NCBI GenBank assembly: GCA_963815775.1
Contig: CAWFIB010000025.1
Coordinates: 310,001-374,000 of the forward strand
Length of the DNA: 64,000 nt
From: CAVVDY01 sp963815775
Lineage (GTDB): Bacteria; Acidobacteriota; Terriglobia; Terriglobales; Acidobacteriaceae
Reading direction: 5' to 3'
The notes below the pieces were generated by a model. The model searched no databases and had not been told where the DNA came from. It saw only the letters and a list, made by a program, of their open reading frames with translations. The translations under genes were made by a program, and so were the position numbers. This document shows positions 33,767 through 42,098 of this stretch, piece after piece (position 1 is the stretch's first letter; every line of letters begins with the position of its first letter).

Positions 33767-35302
33767 ATGGCCGAAGAGCAGCAAGGGAAGTCTTCTGACT
33801 TAAACAGTTTCATTCCGGGCAAACTCATCAAGAACACAGTCAGCCTCGTCGGGCTTGCCTTGGCGGTGGTTGCACTGGCCAACATCATCTTCCTGTTTCT
33901 CATTGACATGATCTCCACCAAGGCCAGTCCCTACATCGGGATTCTGGCTTACATGATCATGCCGGGCTTCCTGATTCTGGGCCTGCTTCTGATGGTAGTG
34001 GGGATGATGCTGGAGCGGCATCGTCTCGCTCGCCACCTGCCGGATGCCACACCGTTTCCACGCATCGATCTGAACAATCCGAGACAGCGCAGCTCGGTTG
34101 CGTTCGTGTTCAGCTTTGTCGTCATCTTCGCACTGCTGAGCGCGGTAGGCAGTTATAAGGCCTACCAGTTCACCGATTCGGTCAGCTTCTGCGGCCAGCT
34201 CTGCCATACCGTGATGCACCCTGAATTCGTGGCCTACCAGGCGTCTCCGCACGCGCGGGTCGCCTGTGTGGATTGCCACGTCGGTCCGGGCGCCGGCTGG
34301 TACGTGCGCTCCAAGCTGTCGGGCTTGCGGCAGGTGTACTACACCATTCGCGGCACCTATCCACGCCCGATTCCTTCACCAGTAGCGAACCTTCGCCCGG
34401 CGCAGGAAACCTGCGAACAGTGTCACTGGCCCAGGAAGTTCTGGGGCGCGCAGTTGAAGACCTTTACCCACTTCGGCTCGGACGAAGCCAACACTCCGCG
34501 GGTTTTGCGGATGCTGATCAAGGTTGGAGGTGGCGATCCCAGCCTCGGCCCCGCTGGTGGCGGAATTCACTGGCACATGAACATCGCCAACAAGATCGAG
34601 TACTTCGCGACTGATGAGCAACGCCAGAACATTCCATGGGTACAGGTGACGGATCCGGCCGGCAAAGTCACGGTGTACACGACCAAGGACAATCCGCCGA
34701 AGCCGGAGGAGATCGCGAAGGCGGAGAAGCGGCGCATGGATTGCGTCGATTGCCACAACCGGCCAACCCATATCTATGTCCCGCCGGATTCCTCGGTCGA
34801 TCGCGCCATGGCGCTCAATATCATCGACCCATCCCTGCCCTATATCAAGCAGCAGGGTGTGCAGGTCCTGACCGCCAGCTACAAGACTTCTGCGGAAGCA
34901 CAGCAGGAAATTCCCGAGAAGATCAAGGCCTTCTACCAGGAGAAATATCCCCAGATTGCCAGTTCGAAGGCGACCGCAGTTAATGCTGCAGCGGCGGAAT
35001 TGGAGCGCATCTACGGCACGACTTTCTTCCCCGAAATGAAGGTCAATTGGCAGACCCATCCCAACAACATCGGGCACTTCTATTCACTCGGCTGTTTCCG
35101 TTGCCATGACGGCAACCACGTCAGCGCCGATGGCAAAGTGATCAGCAAAGACTGCAACTCGTGCCATACTCTCGCTGCCCAGGAAGAGGGCAAGGAGAAG
35201 CTCACCGCGATTCCCAATCAGTCGTTCCAGCACCCGGTCGACATCGGCGACCTGGGCGCGGTGACCTGCTCCGACTGCCACAGCGGTGGAGGCGGAAACT
35301 AG
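33767..35302 (+). CDS. NapC/NirT-family heptahaem cytochrome with three TM helices, ImcH-like
   Basis: 511 residues. Three hydrophobic segments are visible (LIKNTVSLVGLALAVVALAN, IGILAYMIMPGFLILGLLLM, VAFVFSFVVIFALLSAVG). Haem motifs: an unusual C-x3-C-H (F-C-G-Q-L-C-H) followed by six CxxCH (CVDCH, CEQCH, CVDCH, CFRCH, CNSCH, CSDCH), seven in all. The C-G-Q-L-C-H-T-V-M-H-P-E and H-A-R-V-A-C-V-D-C-H-V-G-P-G segments are NapC/NirT-like quinol-site sequences. This size, three-helix anchor and seven haems resemble Geobacter ImcH, which takes electrons from the menaquinol pool toward higher-potential acceptors. Preceded by a consensus Crp-type site. Confidence 0.85.
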   Translation: MAEEQQGKSSDLNSFIPGKLIKNTVSLVGLALAVVALANIIFLFLIDMISTKASPYIGILAYMIMPGFLILGLLLMVVGMMLERHRLARHLPDATPFPRIDLNNPRQRSSVAFVFSFVVIFALLSAVGSYKAYQFTDSVSFCGQLCHTVMHPEFVAYQASPHARVACVDCHVGPGAGWYVRSKLSGLRQVYYTIRGTYPRPIPSPVANLRPAQETCEQCHWPRKFWGAQLKTFTHFGSDEANTPRVLRMLIKVGGGDPSLGPAGGGIHWHMNIANKIEYFATDEQRQNIPWVQVTDPAGKVTVYTTKDNPPKPEEIAKAEKRRMDCVDCHNRPTHIYVPPDSSVDRAMALNIIDPSLPYIKQQGVQVLTASYKTSAEAQQEIPEKIKAFYQEKYPQIASSKATAVNAAAAELERIYGTTFFPEMKVNWQTHPNNIGHFYSLGCFRCHDGNHVSADGKVISKDCNSCHTLAAQEEGKEKLTAIPNQSFQHPVDIGDLGAVTCSDCHSGGGGN

Positions 35303-35336
35303 CTCTTCACGAAGGCAAAGACAGTTTTCCCCGACA

Positions 35337-35352
35337 AGTGACGCCCGTCACA
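35337..35352. promoter_or_regulatory. Crp-type palindrome AGTGA-N6-TCACA before the radical SAM gene
   Basis: AGTGACGCCCGTCACA, one base off consensus, centred about 104 bases before ATG 35448 and 35 bases after the ImcH-like stop codon. Confidence 0.7.
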
Positions 35353-35447
35353 AGGGCCGGTGATACGACGCACGGCCCTTCGGGTTGCGGAAATCCTATC
35401 GTTACATCAGTAGCAAAGAGCCATCCGTAACTGTGGGGAGGGAAGAA

Positions 35448-36710
35448 ATGATGACAGAGAGCGCCAGCGTGAGCCCAGCGGCCGGCAAACAGTTCAAGCC
35501 GCGCCTCATCTTCTGGGAAGTAACGAAAGGCTGCAACCTGCGCTGTATCCATTGCCGGGCGACCGCGACGGAGCTGATGTCGCCGGACGACCTGCCGACC
35601 GAGAAGGCGCTGAACATCATTTCGCAGATCGCCGACTACGGAAACCCCATCCTGGTGCTAAGTGGAGGCGAGCCACTGTATCGTCACGACATCTTCCAGC
35701 TTGCTGAATACGCCAACAGCCGCGGCTTGCGCACGGCGCTGGCGACCAATGGCACGCTGGTGACAGCCGACATCGCCCAGCGCATCAAGGATTCGGGGAT
35801 CAAGCGAGTCTCCATTTCTCTCGATGGCTCCGATGCCGCCACCCATGATTCCTTCCGCGGCATTCCGGGAGCATTCGATGCTGCGATTTACGGCATGAAG
35901 AATCTGCAGCGAATTGGGGTTTCGGTGCAGATCAATACCACAATCGCGCGGCACAATGCTCACCAACTGCCTGACATTCTGGCTATGGCGCGGCGACTGG
36001 GAGCCGACGCGTTGCATACCTTCCTGCTGGTGCCCGTCGGCTGCGGTGTCGACATAGCTGCGGAGCAGATGGTGCCACCGGAGGAGTATGAGCGCATGCT
36101 GAACTGGTTCTATGACCAGTCGCTCAGCGGAGATATCGAGCTGAAGGCAACCTGCGCGCCACATTATTTCCGGGTAGCTCGCCAGCGCCGGGCGGCCGAC
36201 AAGATGGCGGGGCGCGAAGTCCCACCTCCCATACAGCATCATCCTCCGACCGAGATCGGGCCGAGTGAGATGACCATGCCTGGCTCAACCGGAATCTCGC
36301 TCAAGCCTAACGGGGGTGCTCCGGCGGGACATACGGGCCATCCGCCCGGCCATCCCAGCGACATGAACGCGATGACCAAGGGCTGCCTGGCCGGAACCGG
36401 GGTCTGCTTTATCTCGCATGAAGGCGAGGTTTTCCCCTGCGGATACCTGCCCGCCCTCGCCGGCGACCTGCGCAATCAGAGCTTTACCGAAATATGGGAC
36501 AACTCCGCGGTATTCCAGTCGCTTCGTGACGATGACAACCTGAAAGGGAAGTGCGGCTGCTGCGAGTTTCGTCATGTCTGCATGGGCTGCCGCGCCCGCG
36601 CTTACGCCGCTTCGGGTGACTACCTGGCCGAGGAGCCATTCTGCGTATATGAGCCTGGGACCTCGAACCGAATGGTGCAGGAGATCGCCTCTTCCAAGCG
36701 CGGCCAATAA
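35448..36710 (+). CDS. Radical SAM/SPASM enzyme of the AhbD/NirJ (alternative haem biosynthesis) type
   Basis: 420 residues from ATG 35448, after GGGAGG. The radical SAM cluster motif is in T-K-G-C-N-L-R-C-I-H-C-R-A (CxxxCxxC), and L-S-G-G-E-P-L follows. The SPASM-like C-terminus has G-C-L-A-G-T-G-V-C-F-I-S, F-P-C-G-Y-L-P, K-C-G-C-C-E-F-R-H-V-C-M-G-C-R-A-R-A-Y and P-F-C-V-Y, closely matching haem b synthase AhbD and NirJ. AhbD converts iron-coproporphyrin III to haem b in the sirohaem-dependent route. An unusual insert of about 55 residues (after R-E-V-P-P-P) is rich in His, Pro, Met and Gly. The location after multihaem cytochromes suggests haem supply or cytochrome maturation. Confidence 0.85.
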   Translation: MMTESASVSPAAGKQFKPRLIFWEVTKGCNLRCIHCRATATELMSPDDLPTEKALNIISQIADYGNPILVLSGGEPLYRHDIFQLAEYANSRGLRTALATNGTLVTADIAQRIKDSGIKRVSISLDGSDAATHDSFRGIPGAFDAAIYGMKNLQRIGVSVQINTTIARHNAHQLPDILAMARRLGADALHTFLLVPVGCGVDIAAEQMVPPEEYERMLNWFYDQSLSGDIELKATCAPHYFRVARQRRAADKMAGREVPPPIQHHPPTEIGPSEMTMPGSTGISLKPNGGAPAGHTGHPPGHPSDMNAMTKGCLAGTGVCFISHEGEVFPCGYLPALAGDLRNQSFTEIWDNSAVFQSLRDDDNLKGKCGCCEFRHVCMGCRARAYAASGDYLAEEPFCVYEPGTSNRMVQEIASSKRGQ

Positions 36711-36808
36711 GAAGGGCCCCGCATCGCACCGCTGGATTCAGGGAAGTGCAAACCTCGATGTGGCAGCAAGTTTTCACAGGTTCACTCCCCTGATTCCGTC
36801 CCGTTTGT

Positions 36809-39181
36809 GTGATCTTGGAAGCCTGCCCGAACACCTATAATCAAAGTGCTCTGGATTGGTTTTCTGCCGGCTTACGCCGCTCCGTCGGCGTCGGCGGTGA
36901 ATTGTCCGCAATCGCAAGCTCGGCCTCTGAAGTTTGCCGCCGCGCGCCGCTTTGCCGCCGCGCCCACTTCCTTTCCTCGCTCTATTTTCGGATTGTCTTT
37001 CTGGTTGTCCTGACCTGTTTCGTGACCGTCGGAATGTCCCGGGCTAGTGTGCAATCGAAGAAGCAGGAAGCCCTTCTTCTTTTCAAGAAAGCCGAAAAGG
37101 TGCGTGAGGCGCTGAACGGAAGACCCGGAGCGGCGCGCACCCGCCGTGACTACCAGCACGTGATCGAGGCGTATCGCCATGTCTATTACCTATCGCCCGT
37201 CTCATCGAAGGCCGACGACAGCGTCATGGCGGTGGCCGAACTACTAGCAGCCATGGGACGGCAATTTCCACCCGGGGACACAGACTTACATTCCGCTATC
37301 GGCCAGTATCTGTTCCTGCGCCGGGAGTATCCCGGCAGCAGGTATCGCATGGAGGCTCTCTTTGCCATCGGGCAGATCTATGCAGAGGACCTCGACGATC
37401 CCAAGAACGCGCGCGCGACTTTCGAGGAATTTCTGCGGCGCTATCCCCACGATGAGCGCGCGCCAAAGGCGACGCAAGCGCTGGCGGAAATTGACCATCC
37501 AAAGAAGAAACAGAGAACGGAGGAGGCCCGTGCATCCAAGCCACCCAGCTCTCTTTCGACATCGCAGCCAACAGCGACGGACACTTCCGCTTCAGCCACC
37601 GGCAAGAAGACAGATTTGGAGCTAGTCACAGGCATCCGGCATTGGTCGTCCCCCGACTCCATCCGTGTGGCAATCGATGTGGACGGCCCGGTGGAGTACC
37701 AGGCGGGCCGGGTGTCGAATCCCGACCGCATCTTTTTCGACCTGTCCAACACCAAGCTGGCTTCGACACTGGTCGGGAAGAGCTTCGACATAGAGGACGG
37801 CTTTCTAAAGAAGATCAGGGTTGGGCAGTACCAACCTGATTCAACCCGGATCGTGCTCGATGTGGACAACCTGTCGGAATATTCGGCATTTGTTCTGCCA
37901 AACCCGTATCGGTTGATCATCGATGTCCACGGCCGGCAAGGATCGACAACAGAGCAGCCGGCGCGGGAGTCCGGCACAAACTCGAAAGACGAAAGCGGTG
38001 CGAGCGTCTCGCGGTCCATCATCTCGGGAAATGTTTCGCTCGGCACCGAAGGCCACTCGTCGTCCATCGGGCCGGCGGGCGCAAACGCGCCTGGGGAAAC
38101 GGTTGGATCGGCATACCGTGGGGCACGGACAACAAAGTCGGCGGGCCCTTCGAAGGGGAGCGCAAGAGTCAGAACGGAGGCAGATGACAGATCAGGAAGG
38201 ACCGAGTCAAGTCTGATCGCGAGTGCCTCTGGTCCGAAGCTGGAGAGCGATGATGACGACGACCTGATGACTAGCCCAGCCGCTGGTGAAGGCACGGGAG
38301 TAAAGGCGACATCCCGACCGACTTCGGCTCCGACTGCAGTCGCGGTTGCGCCGCGCGGCCAGCCGAGAAAGAAGAACACCAAGCCACCCGTGACTCAGAG
38401 TGCCGCAGTGCGCGAGGCGGCCCCAACCTCAGACGGCGACCGCAGTCTCATTCGAGCTCTCGGGCTGAAGATCGGGCGCATCGTGATCGATGCTGGTCAT
38501 GGCGGCCACGATACCGGAACTATCGGTCCCACCGGACTCTTGGAGAAAGACTTAGTTCTCGACGTGTCGTTGCGCCTGGGGCGCCTTCTGGAATCGCGGC
38601 TCGGGGCCGATGTGATTTACACCCGTGACGACGATACCTTCATTCCTTTGGAAACGCGCACCGCGATCGCCAACGAGAAACAGGCCGACCTGTTCATATC
38701 CATACATGCCAACTCAAGCCCGGACCCCGCGGCTCGCGGCGTCGAAACTTACTATCTGAATTTCACATCGGACCCGGATGCCCTGGAAGTCGCAGCCCGC
38801 GAGAATGCCGTCTCGCAAAAATCGATTCACGAGCTGCAGGACCTGGTGAAAAAAATCGCACTAAAGGAAAAGATCGAAGAATCGCGCGAGCTGGCCTCGG
38901 ATGTGCAGCAGTCGCTGTACTCAAGCTTGTCGACGAAGAACCCGGGCCTTCACGATCGGGGAGTCAAAAAGGCACCATTCGTAGTGCTGATCGGAGCGAA
39001 CATGCCCAGCATCCTGGCGGAGATCTCCTTCGTCTCTAATCCGACCGACGAGAGGCGCCTGGAATCGGAGGCCTATCGCCAAAAGATCGCAGAGGCGCTC
39101 TATCGTGGCATTGCCAAGTACGTAGGCGGGCTTAGTGGAGTCAAGGTCGCCAGTAAGATCAGCAAAGAAGCCGACGAGTAG
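36809..39181 (+). CDS. N-acetylmuramoyl-L-alanine amidase with TPR-like and AMIN domains
   Basis: 790 residues. A hydrophobic segment near residues 58-75 (LYFRIVFLVVLTCFVTVGM) is probably the true signal peptide, so the start may lie up to ~50 codons after 36809. TPR-like helices occupy ~80-230; an AMIN domain follows (SSPDSIRVAIDVDGPVEYQ ... F-F-D-L-S-N-T-K, I-R-V-G-Q-Y-Q-P-D-S-T-R-I-V-L-D). A long disordered Ser/Thr/Pro linker leads to Amidase_3 with zinc ligands in I-D-A-G-H-G-G-H-D, L-E-K-D and S-I-H-A-N, plus E-I-S-F-V-S-N. It cleaves stem peptides from peptidoglycan during cell separation. The TPR part is unusual compared with AmiC. Confidence 0.9.
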   Translation: MILEACPNTYNQSALDWFSAGLRRSVGVGGELSAIASSASEVCRRAPLCRRAHFLSSLYFRIVFLVVLTCFVTVGMSRASVQSKKQEALLLFKKAEKVREALNGRPGAARTRRDYQHVIEAYRHVYYLSPVSSKADDSVMAVAELLAAMGRQFPPGDTDLHSAIGQYLFLRREYPGSRYRMEALFAIGQIYAEDLDDPKNARATFEEFLRRYPHDERAPKATQALAEIDHPKKKQRTEEARASKPPSSLSTSQPTATDTSASATGKKTDLELVTGIRHWSSPDSIRVAIDVDGPVEYQAGRVSNPDRIFFDLSNTKLASTLVGKSFDIEDGFLKKIRVGQYQPDSTRIVLDVDNLSEYSAFVLPNPYRLIIDVHGRQGSTTEQPARESGTNSKDESGASVSRSIISGNVSLGTEGHSSSIGPAGANAPGETVGSAYRGARTTKSAGPSKGSARVRTEADDRSGRTESSLIASASGPKLESDDDDDLMTSPAAGEGTGVKATSRPTSAPTAVAVAPRGQPRKKNTKPPVTQSAAVREAAPTSDGDRSLIRALGLKIGRIVIDAGHGGHDTGTIGPTGLLEKDLVLDVSLRLGRLLESRLGADVIYTRDDDTFIPLETRTAIANEKQADLFISIHANSSPDPAARGVETYYLNFTSDPDALEVAARENAVSQKSIHELQDLVKKIALKEKIEESRELASDVQQSLYSSLSTKNPGLHDRGVKKAPFVVLIGANMPSILAEISFVSNPTDERRLESEAYRQKIAEALYRGIAKYVGGLSGVKVASKISKEADE

Positions 39182-39288
39182 AACGCAGCCGCCAATCCCG
39201 AAACTTCTGCCCACGCGGTACAGTCTAAAGAGAGTAGCCTGTTGCAAAGGGGCGAGGTGTATCGCTCCCTGGGCTGAGCTTCTATTCC

Positions 39289-40365
39289 ATGAGACGCTGT
39301 CTGCATCTACTGCTGGTTTTGTTGGCCTTGACGGCGATGGCGTGCGCTGCTGACGGCGATTTCCTGCCCAAGGCATTCGCCGGCTGGAGCTTGACCGGGA
39401 CGCCGCAGACCGCTCGCGATCCGGCCAAGGCGGACAGCGCCTATCCTGCGGTATTGAAGGAATACGGCTTCATCGAGGCGGAAACCGCCACCTACACTCG
39501 GGACGATGGCCGAAAGCTCACCATCAAGGCGGCTCGATTCAAGGATGCGACCGGCGCCTATGGTGCCTTCACCTTCTACCGCCAACCGACGATGCGGTTG
39601 GAGCAGATAGGTACCAAGGCTGCCTCGGCCAACGAACGCATACTGTTCTTCCGCAGCAATATTCTGGTGGACGCCACCTTCGGCCGGCTTACCGGGATGT
39701 CGGCGGCTGAGCTTCGCGAACTTGCTGCCTCTCTGCCGGCGGCTACCGGTACCTACGACAAGCTCCCCACCCTGCCGCAGTATCTGCCGAGGCAGAACGC
39801 GGTGGAAAACTCGGCAAAATACATCCTCGGTTCGCAGGCGCTAACCGCAATTGGCGCTCCGCTGACGGCGGAACAGGTTGACTTTCAGTATGATCCGGAG
39901 ATCCTGACGCAGCAGTACTCGCTTCCGGATGGTGCCGTAACGCTGATGCTCGTGCAGTACCCCACGCCGCAGATCGCGGGCGACCGCTTGCGCGCGCTCG
40001 AACCCATCGCCAAGGCAAGCCCAGATGCGCTGGCGCTGCGCCGCTCGGGACCGATTCTAGTTGTGGAAGGCGGTAGCGTCGACAACGGCGAAGCGCGTTC
40101 GCTACTTGGTTCCGTTAACTACGAAGCAGAAGTGACATGGGATGAAGCAACATCGATTTCGAAACGCGACAATATCGGCAACCTGATTGTCGGCATCTTC
40201 GGTCTGATTGGAATTCTCCTGCTTATCATGTTGATCTTTGGAGTTTTCTTTGGGGGATTTCGCATTCTGATGCAACGCCTGTTTCCGCACCGGGTCTTCG
40301 ACCGGCCCGAAGGCGTGGAGATTATTCAGCTCCACCTGGAGCAGGAGGCAACCTCACGTAAGTAG
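39289..40365 (+). CDS. Exported protein with C-terminal TM helix, DUF6599-like
   Basis: 358 residues. N-terminal signal LHLLLVLLALTAMACAADG, with a C in a weak lipobox position (M-A-C-A). The mature part has features of DUF6599 proteins common in acidobacteria: F-A-G-W-S-L-T-G, an Y-G-F-I-E-A-E-T-A-T-Y strand, and D-A-T-G-A-Y-G-A-F-T-F-Y-R. A single TM helix near residues 295-320 (LIVGIFGLIGILLLIMLIFGVF) with a C-terminal tail. Function unknown. It begins about 107 bases after the amidase gene and is followed by a candidate small RNA region. Confidence 0.7.
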   Translation: MRRCLHLLLVLLALTAMACAADGDFLPKAFAGWSLTGTPQTARDPAKADSAYPAVLKEYGFIEAETATYTRDDGRKLTIKAARFKDATGAYGAFTFYRQPTMRLEQIGTKAASANERILFFRSNILVDATFGRLTGMSAAELRELAASLPAATGTYDKLPTLPQYLPRQNAVENSAKYILGSQALTAIGAPLTAEQVDFQYDPEILTQQYSLPDGAVTLMLVQYPTPQIAGDRLRALEPIAKASPDALALRRSGPILVVEGGSVDNGEARSLLGSVNYEAEVTWDEATSISKRDNIGNLIVGIFGLIGILLLIMLIFGVFFGGFRILMQRLFPHRVFDRPEGVEIIQLHLEQEATSRK

Positions 40366-40487
40366 TTTATTTTGCTATGCTTTATGCCGTGGCGATGGAG
40401 ATTTGATGGTTTTCGGTAAATTTCTCCTGGCTATTGGCTTGCACTGTAACTTATTGAAAATACAGCAATTTAAGTCCCAAAAAGTGC

Positions 40488-40516
40488 TTGACACTCTCTC
40501 CCCGTGTCCCTAGTAT
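40488..40516 (+). promoter_or_regulatory. Near-consensus sigma-70 promoter
   Basis: TTGACA (40488-40493), a 17-base spacer and TAGTAT (40511-40516): a perfect -35, optimal spacing and 5/6 of a -10. Predicted start near 40523, 130 bases before the next gene. It is the best promoter match noticed in the window. Confidence 0.75.
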
Positions 40517-40522
40517 TTGTTT

Positions 40523-40606
40523 CAGAAAGTTTTGACGGTCTAGCCTCCGTTGGAACTATTCTCCCTTGAAGAGAAGGCCGCCCTGTTGCCGGGTGGCCTT
40601 TTCCTT
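40523..40606 (+). ncRNA. Candidate small RNA or leader RNA (about 84 nt)
   Basis: From the predicted start at 40523 the transcript reaches a rho-independent terminator ending near 40606. No open frame with a ribosome site lies inside. An extra short hairpin (TTCTC / GAGAA) overlaps the terminator 5' arm, which could allow alternative folding. It may be a free small RNA or an attenuated leader of the DUF72 gene at 40653. No known family was recognised. Confidence 0.45.
40574..40606 (+). terminator. Rho-independent terminator
   Basis: Stem AAGGCCGCCC / GGGTGGCCTT (10 bp including one G-T pair), loop TGTTGCC, followed by TTCCTTTT. It is 47 bases before the DUF72 start and 209 bases after the previous gene. 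Confidence 0.8.
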
Positions 40607-40652
40607 TTCACGCGAATCTTTATCTCTGATTCGACGTGCTAACCTGCCTCGA

Positions 40653-41567
40653 ATGGAACAAGGCGCGGGTATTTACGTCGGTACCGCCGGGTGGTCGTAC
40701 AAGGACTGGGAGGGAATTGTTTATCCAGTACAGATCAAGAAGTCGCAACACCCCGTCGAGTACCTGGCGCAGTATATCGACCTGTTGGAGATCAACACTT
40801 CCTTTTATGGTCACATCAAGCCGGAGTGGGGCAAGCTCTGGAGCCGAATGGCGCGGGCCGTCAACCCTAACTTCCTCTTCACTGCCAAGCTGAACCGGGC
40901 TTTTACACATTCGCCGATTGCGGTGCTGGAAAGCACCTCGGCGAAGACGATTCGTGCGACGGAGAAGGACGAGCAGCTAGCGAAGGAAGGGCTTGATTCG
41001 GTGGCGAACCAGAACATGCTCGGCGCCCTGCTGATACAGTTTCCGATCTCGTTCAAGAACACAAATGGCAACCGCGACTATCTCGACGGCGTGACTGAAA
41101 AGTTCAAACAGTATCCCCTGGTGGTGGAAGTCCGCCACAACAGTTGGACCAACGAAGACACGCTGCGCTACTTCGCCGAAAAGGGGATTGCCTTCTGCAA
41201 CATCGATCAGCCAAAGCTGGGCGAGGCAGTTCGGCCGAGCGATCATGTGACGGCATCCATCGGCTACGTTCGGTTGCATGGGCGCAATTACGAACAGTGG
41301 TTCGACAGCGATTCACGCAACGACCGCTACAACTATCTGTACACCGAGCGGGAACTGGAAAGCTGGAAGACGCGCATCGACGCCATCGCTGAAAAGGCGA
41401 AGAAGACGTTCGTTATTGCCAATAATCACTTTGAGGGCAAAGCCGCGGTGAACGCGTTGCAGCTCAAAAGCATGCTGAAGCGCGGACCGGTGAAGGTTCC
41501 AGAGCTGTTGGTGAAGAAGTATTGGGAGCTAGGGGAGATCGCGGAAAAACCGGCGACAAGCACTTAA
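40653..41567 (+). CDS. DUF72-family protein (TIM-barrel, YecE-like)
   Basis: 304 residues from ATG 40653 (MEQGAGIYVGTAGWSYKDWEG); a longer reading from 40566 would run through the terminator stem and is rejected. The opening Y-V-G-T-A-G-W-S-Y and L-E-I-N-T-S-F-Y-G, then V-V-E-V-R-H-N-S-W and Y-V-R-L-H-G-R-N are the standard DUF72 landmarks. The family forms a TIM barrel of unknown activity. It stands alone. The ribosome site before 40653 is weak. Confidence 0.85.
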   Translation: MEQGAGIYVGTAGWSYKDWEGIVYPVQIKKSQHPVEYLAQYIDLLEINTSFYGHIKPEWGKLWSRMARAVNPNFLFTAKLNRAFTHSPIAVLESTSAKTIRATEKDEQLAKEGLDSVANQNMLGALLIQFPISFKNTNGNRDYLDGVTEKFKQYPLVVEVRHNSWTNEDTLRYFAEKGIAFCNIDQPKLGEAVRPSDHVTASIGYVRLHGRNYEQWFDSDSRNDRYNYLYTERELESWKTRIDAIAEKAKKTFVIANNHFEGKAAVNALQLKSMLKRGPVKVPELLVKKYWELGEIAEKPATST

Positions 41568-41855
41568 CCGGGTGCAACCGGCGAGTCGCGGCCGGCGTTA
41601 CCCCGGTGTTTTGGCCGCACCGGCAAATCCAGAGGCCGGGCGGGGCGAGCTCCAATGCGGTAACTTATGTCCTGGCACACCCCAACCGGCTGCAATTGCT
41701 TCTCCCCCAGGGCGTTTCGTCCCGAATAACCGCGACCTGCCACCAGTTAACCAGTTCGTAACGAACCTTTCCCGCTCTGGGCCGTATATGTCCACAGAAG
41801 TTGTACCCGGTGAAGCGCCACGGAGCGTGCCGGACGCAACCAGAAGGAGAAACGT

Positions 41856-41978
41856 ATGAACGCGAACTATAACTGGCTGATGGACAACGTTGCGATCCGC
41901 GTCACCCTGAACACGGTGGCGTTCGCTCTCTGGATGGCGGCAACTTTCGGGCTCTTGGAAGCCGCTGTGAGGCTGTAG
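41856..41978 (+). CDS. Small single-span membrane protein (40 residues)
   Basis: Not predicted by length-based filters: MNANYNWLMDNVAIRVTLNT, then VAFALWMAATFGLLEAAVRL. A strong ribosome site, AAGGAG, lies six bases before ATG 41856. Residues 13-38 form one hydrophobic amphipathic helix. A terminator follows at 42035, 57 bases after the stop, so this looks like a complete transcription unit. No family was recognised. Confidence 0.6.
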   Translation: MNANYNWLMDNVAIRVTLNTVAFALWMAATFGLLEAAVRL

Positions 41979-42034
41979 CGCACGGTCCCTCCTCCGGGGA
42001 CTGCACTGCATGCGTGAGGCGCGCATGCAAAGCG

Positions 42035-42068
42035 AATCCCGCTCGTTCTCCAGCGAGCGGGATTTCTC
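42035..42068. terminator. Rho-independent terminator between the 40-residue gene and the cyclophilin gene
   Basis: Stem AATCCCGCTCG / CGAGCGGGATT (11 bp), loop TTCTCCAG, then TCTCTT on the plus strand. Coding regions converge on it, so it may serve both strands. Confidence 0.8.
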
Positions 42069-42098
42069 TTGCGCGGAATCAGAAATGAGAGCCGCGGG

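Noticed and set aside
40566..40652. 29-codon N-terminal extension of the DUF72 protein
   Set aside because: It would be encoded by the terminator hairpin, and family members begin near the ATG at 40653.
41568..41855. Coding potential in the gap before the 40-residue gene
   Set aside because: Open frames here have no ribosome site and no domain-like sequence; nothing else was seen in the gap.
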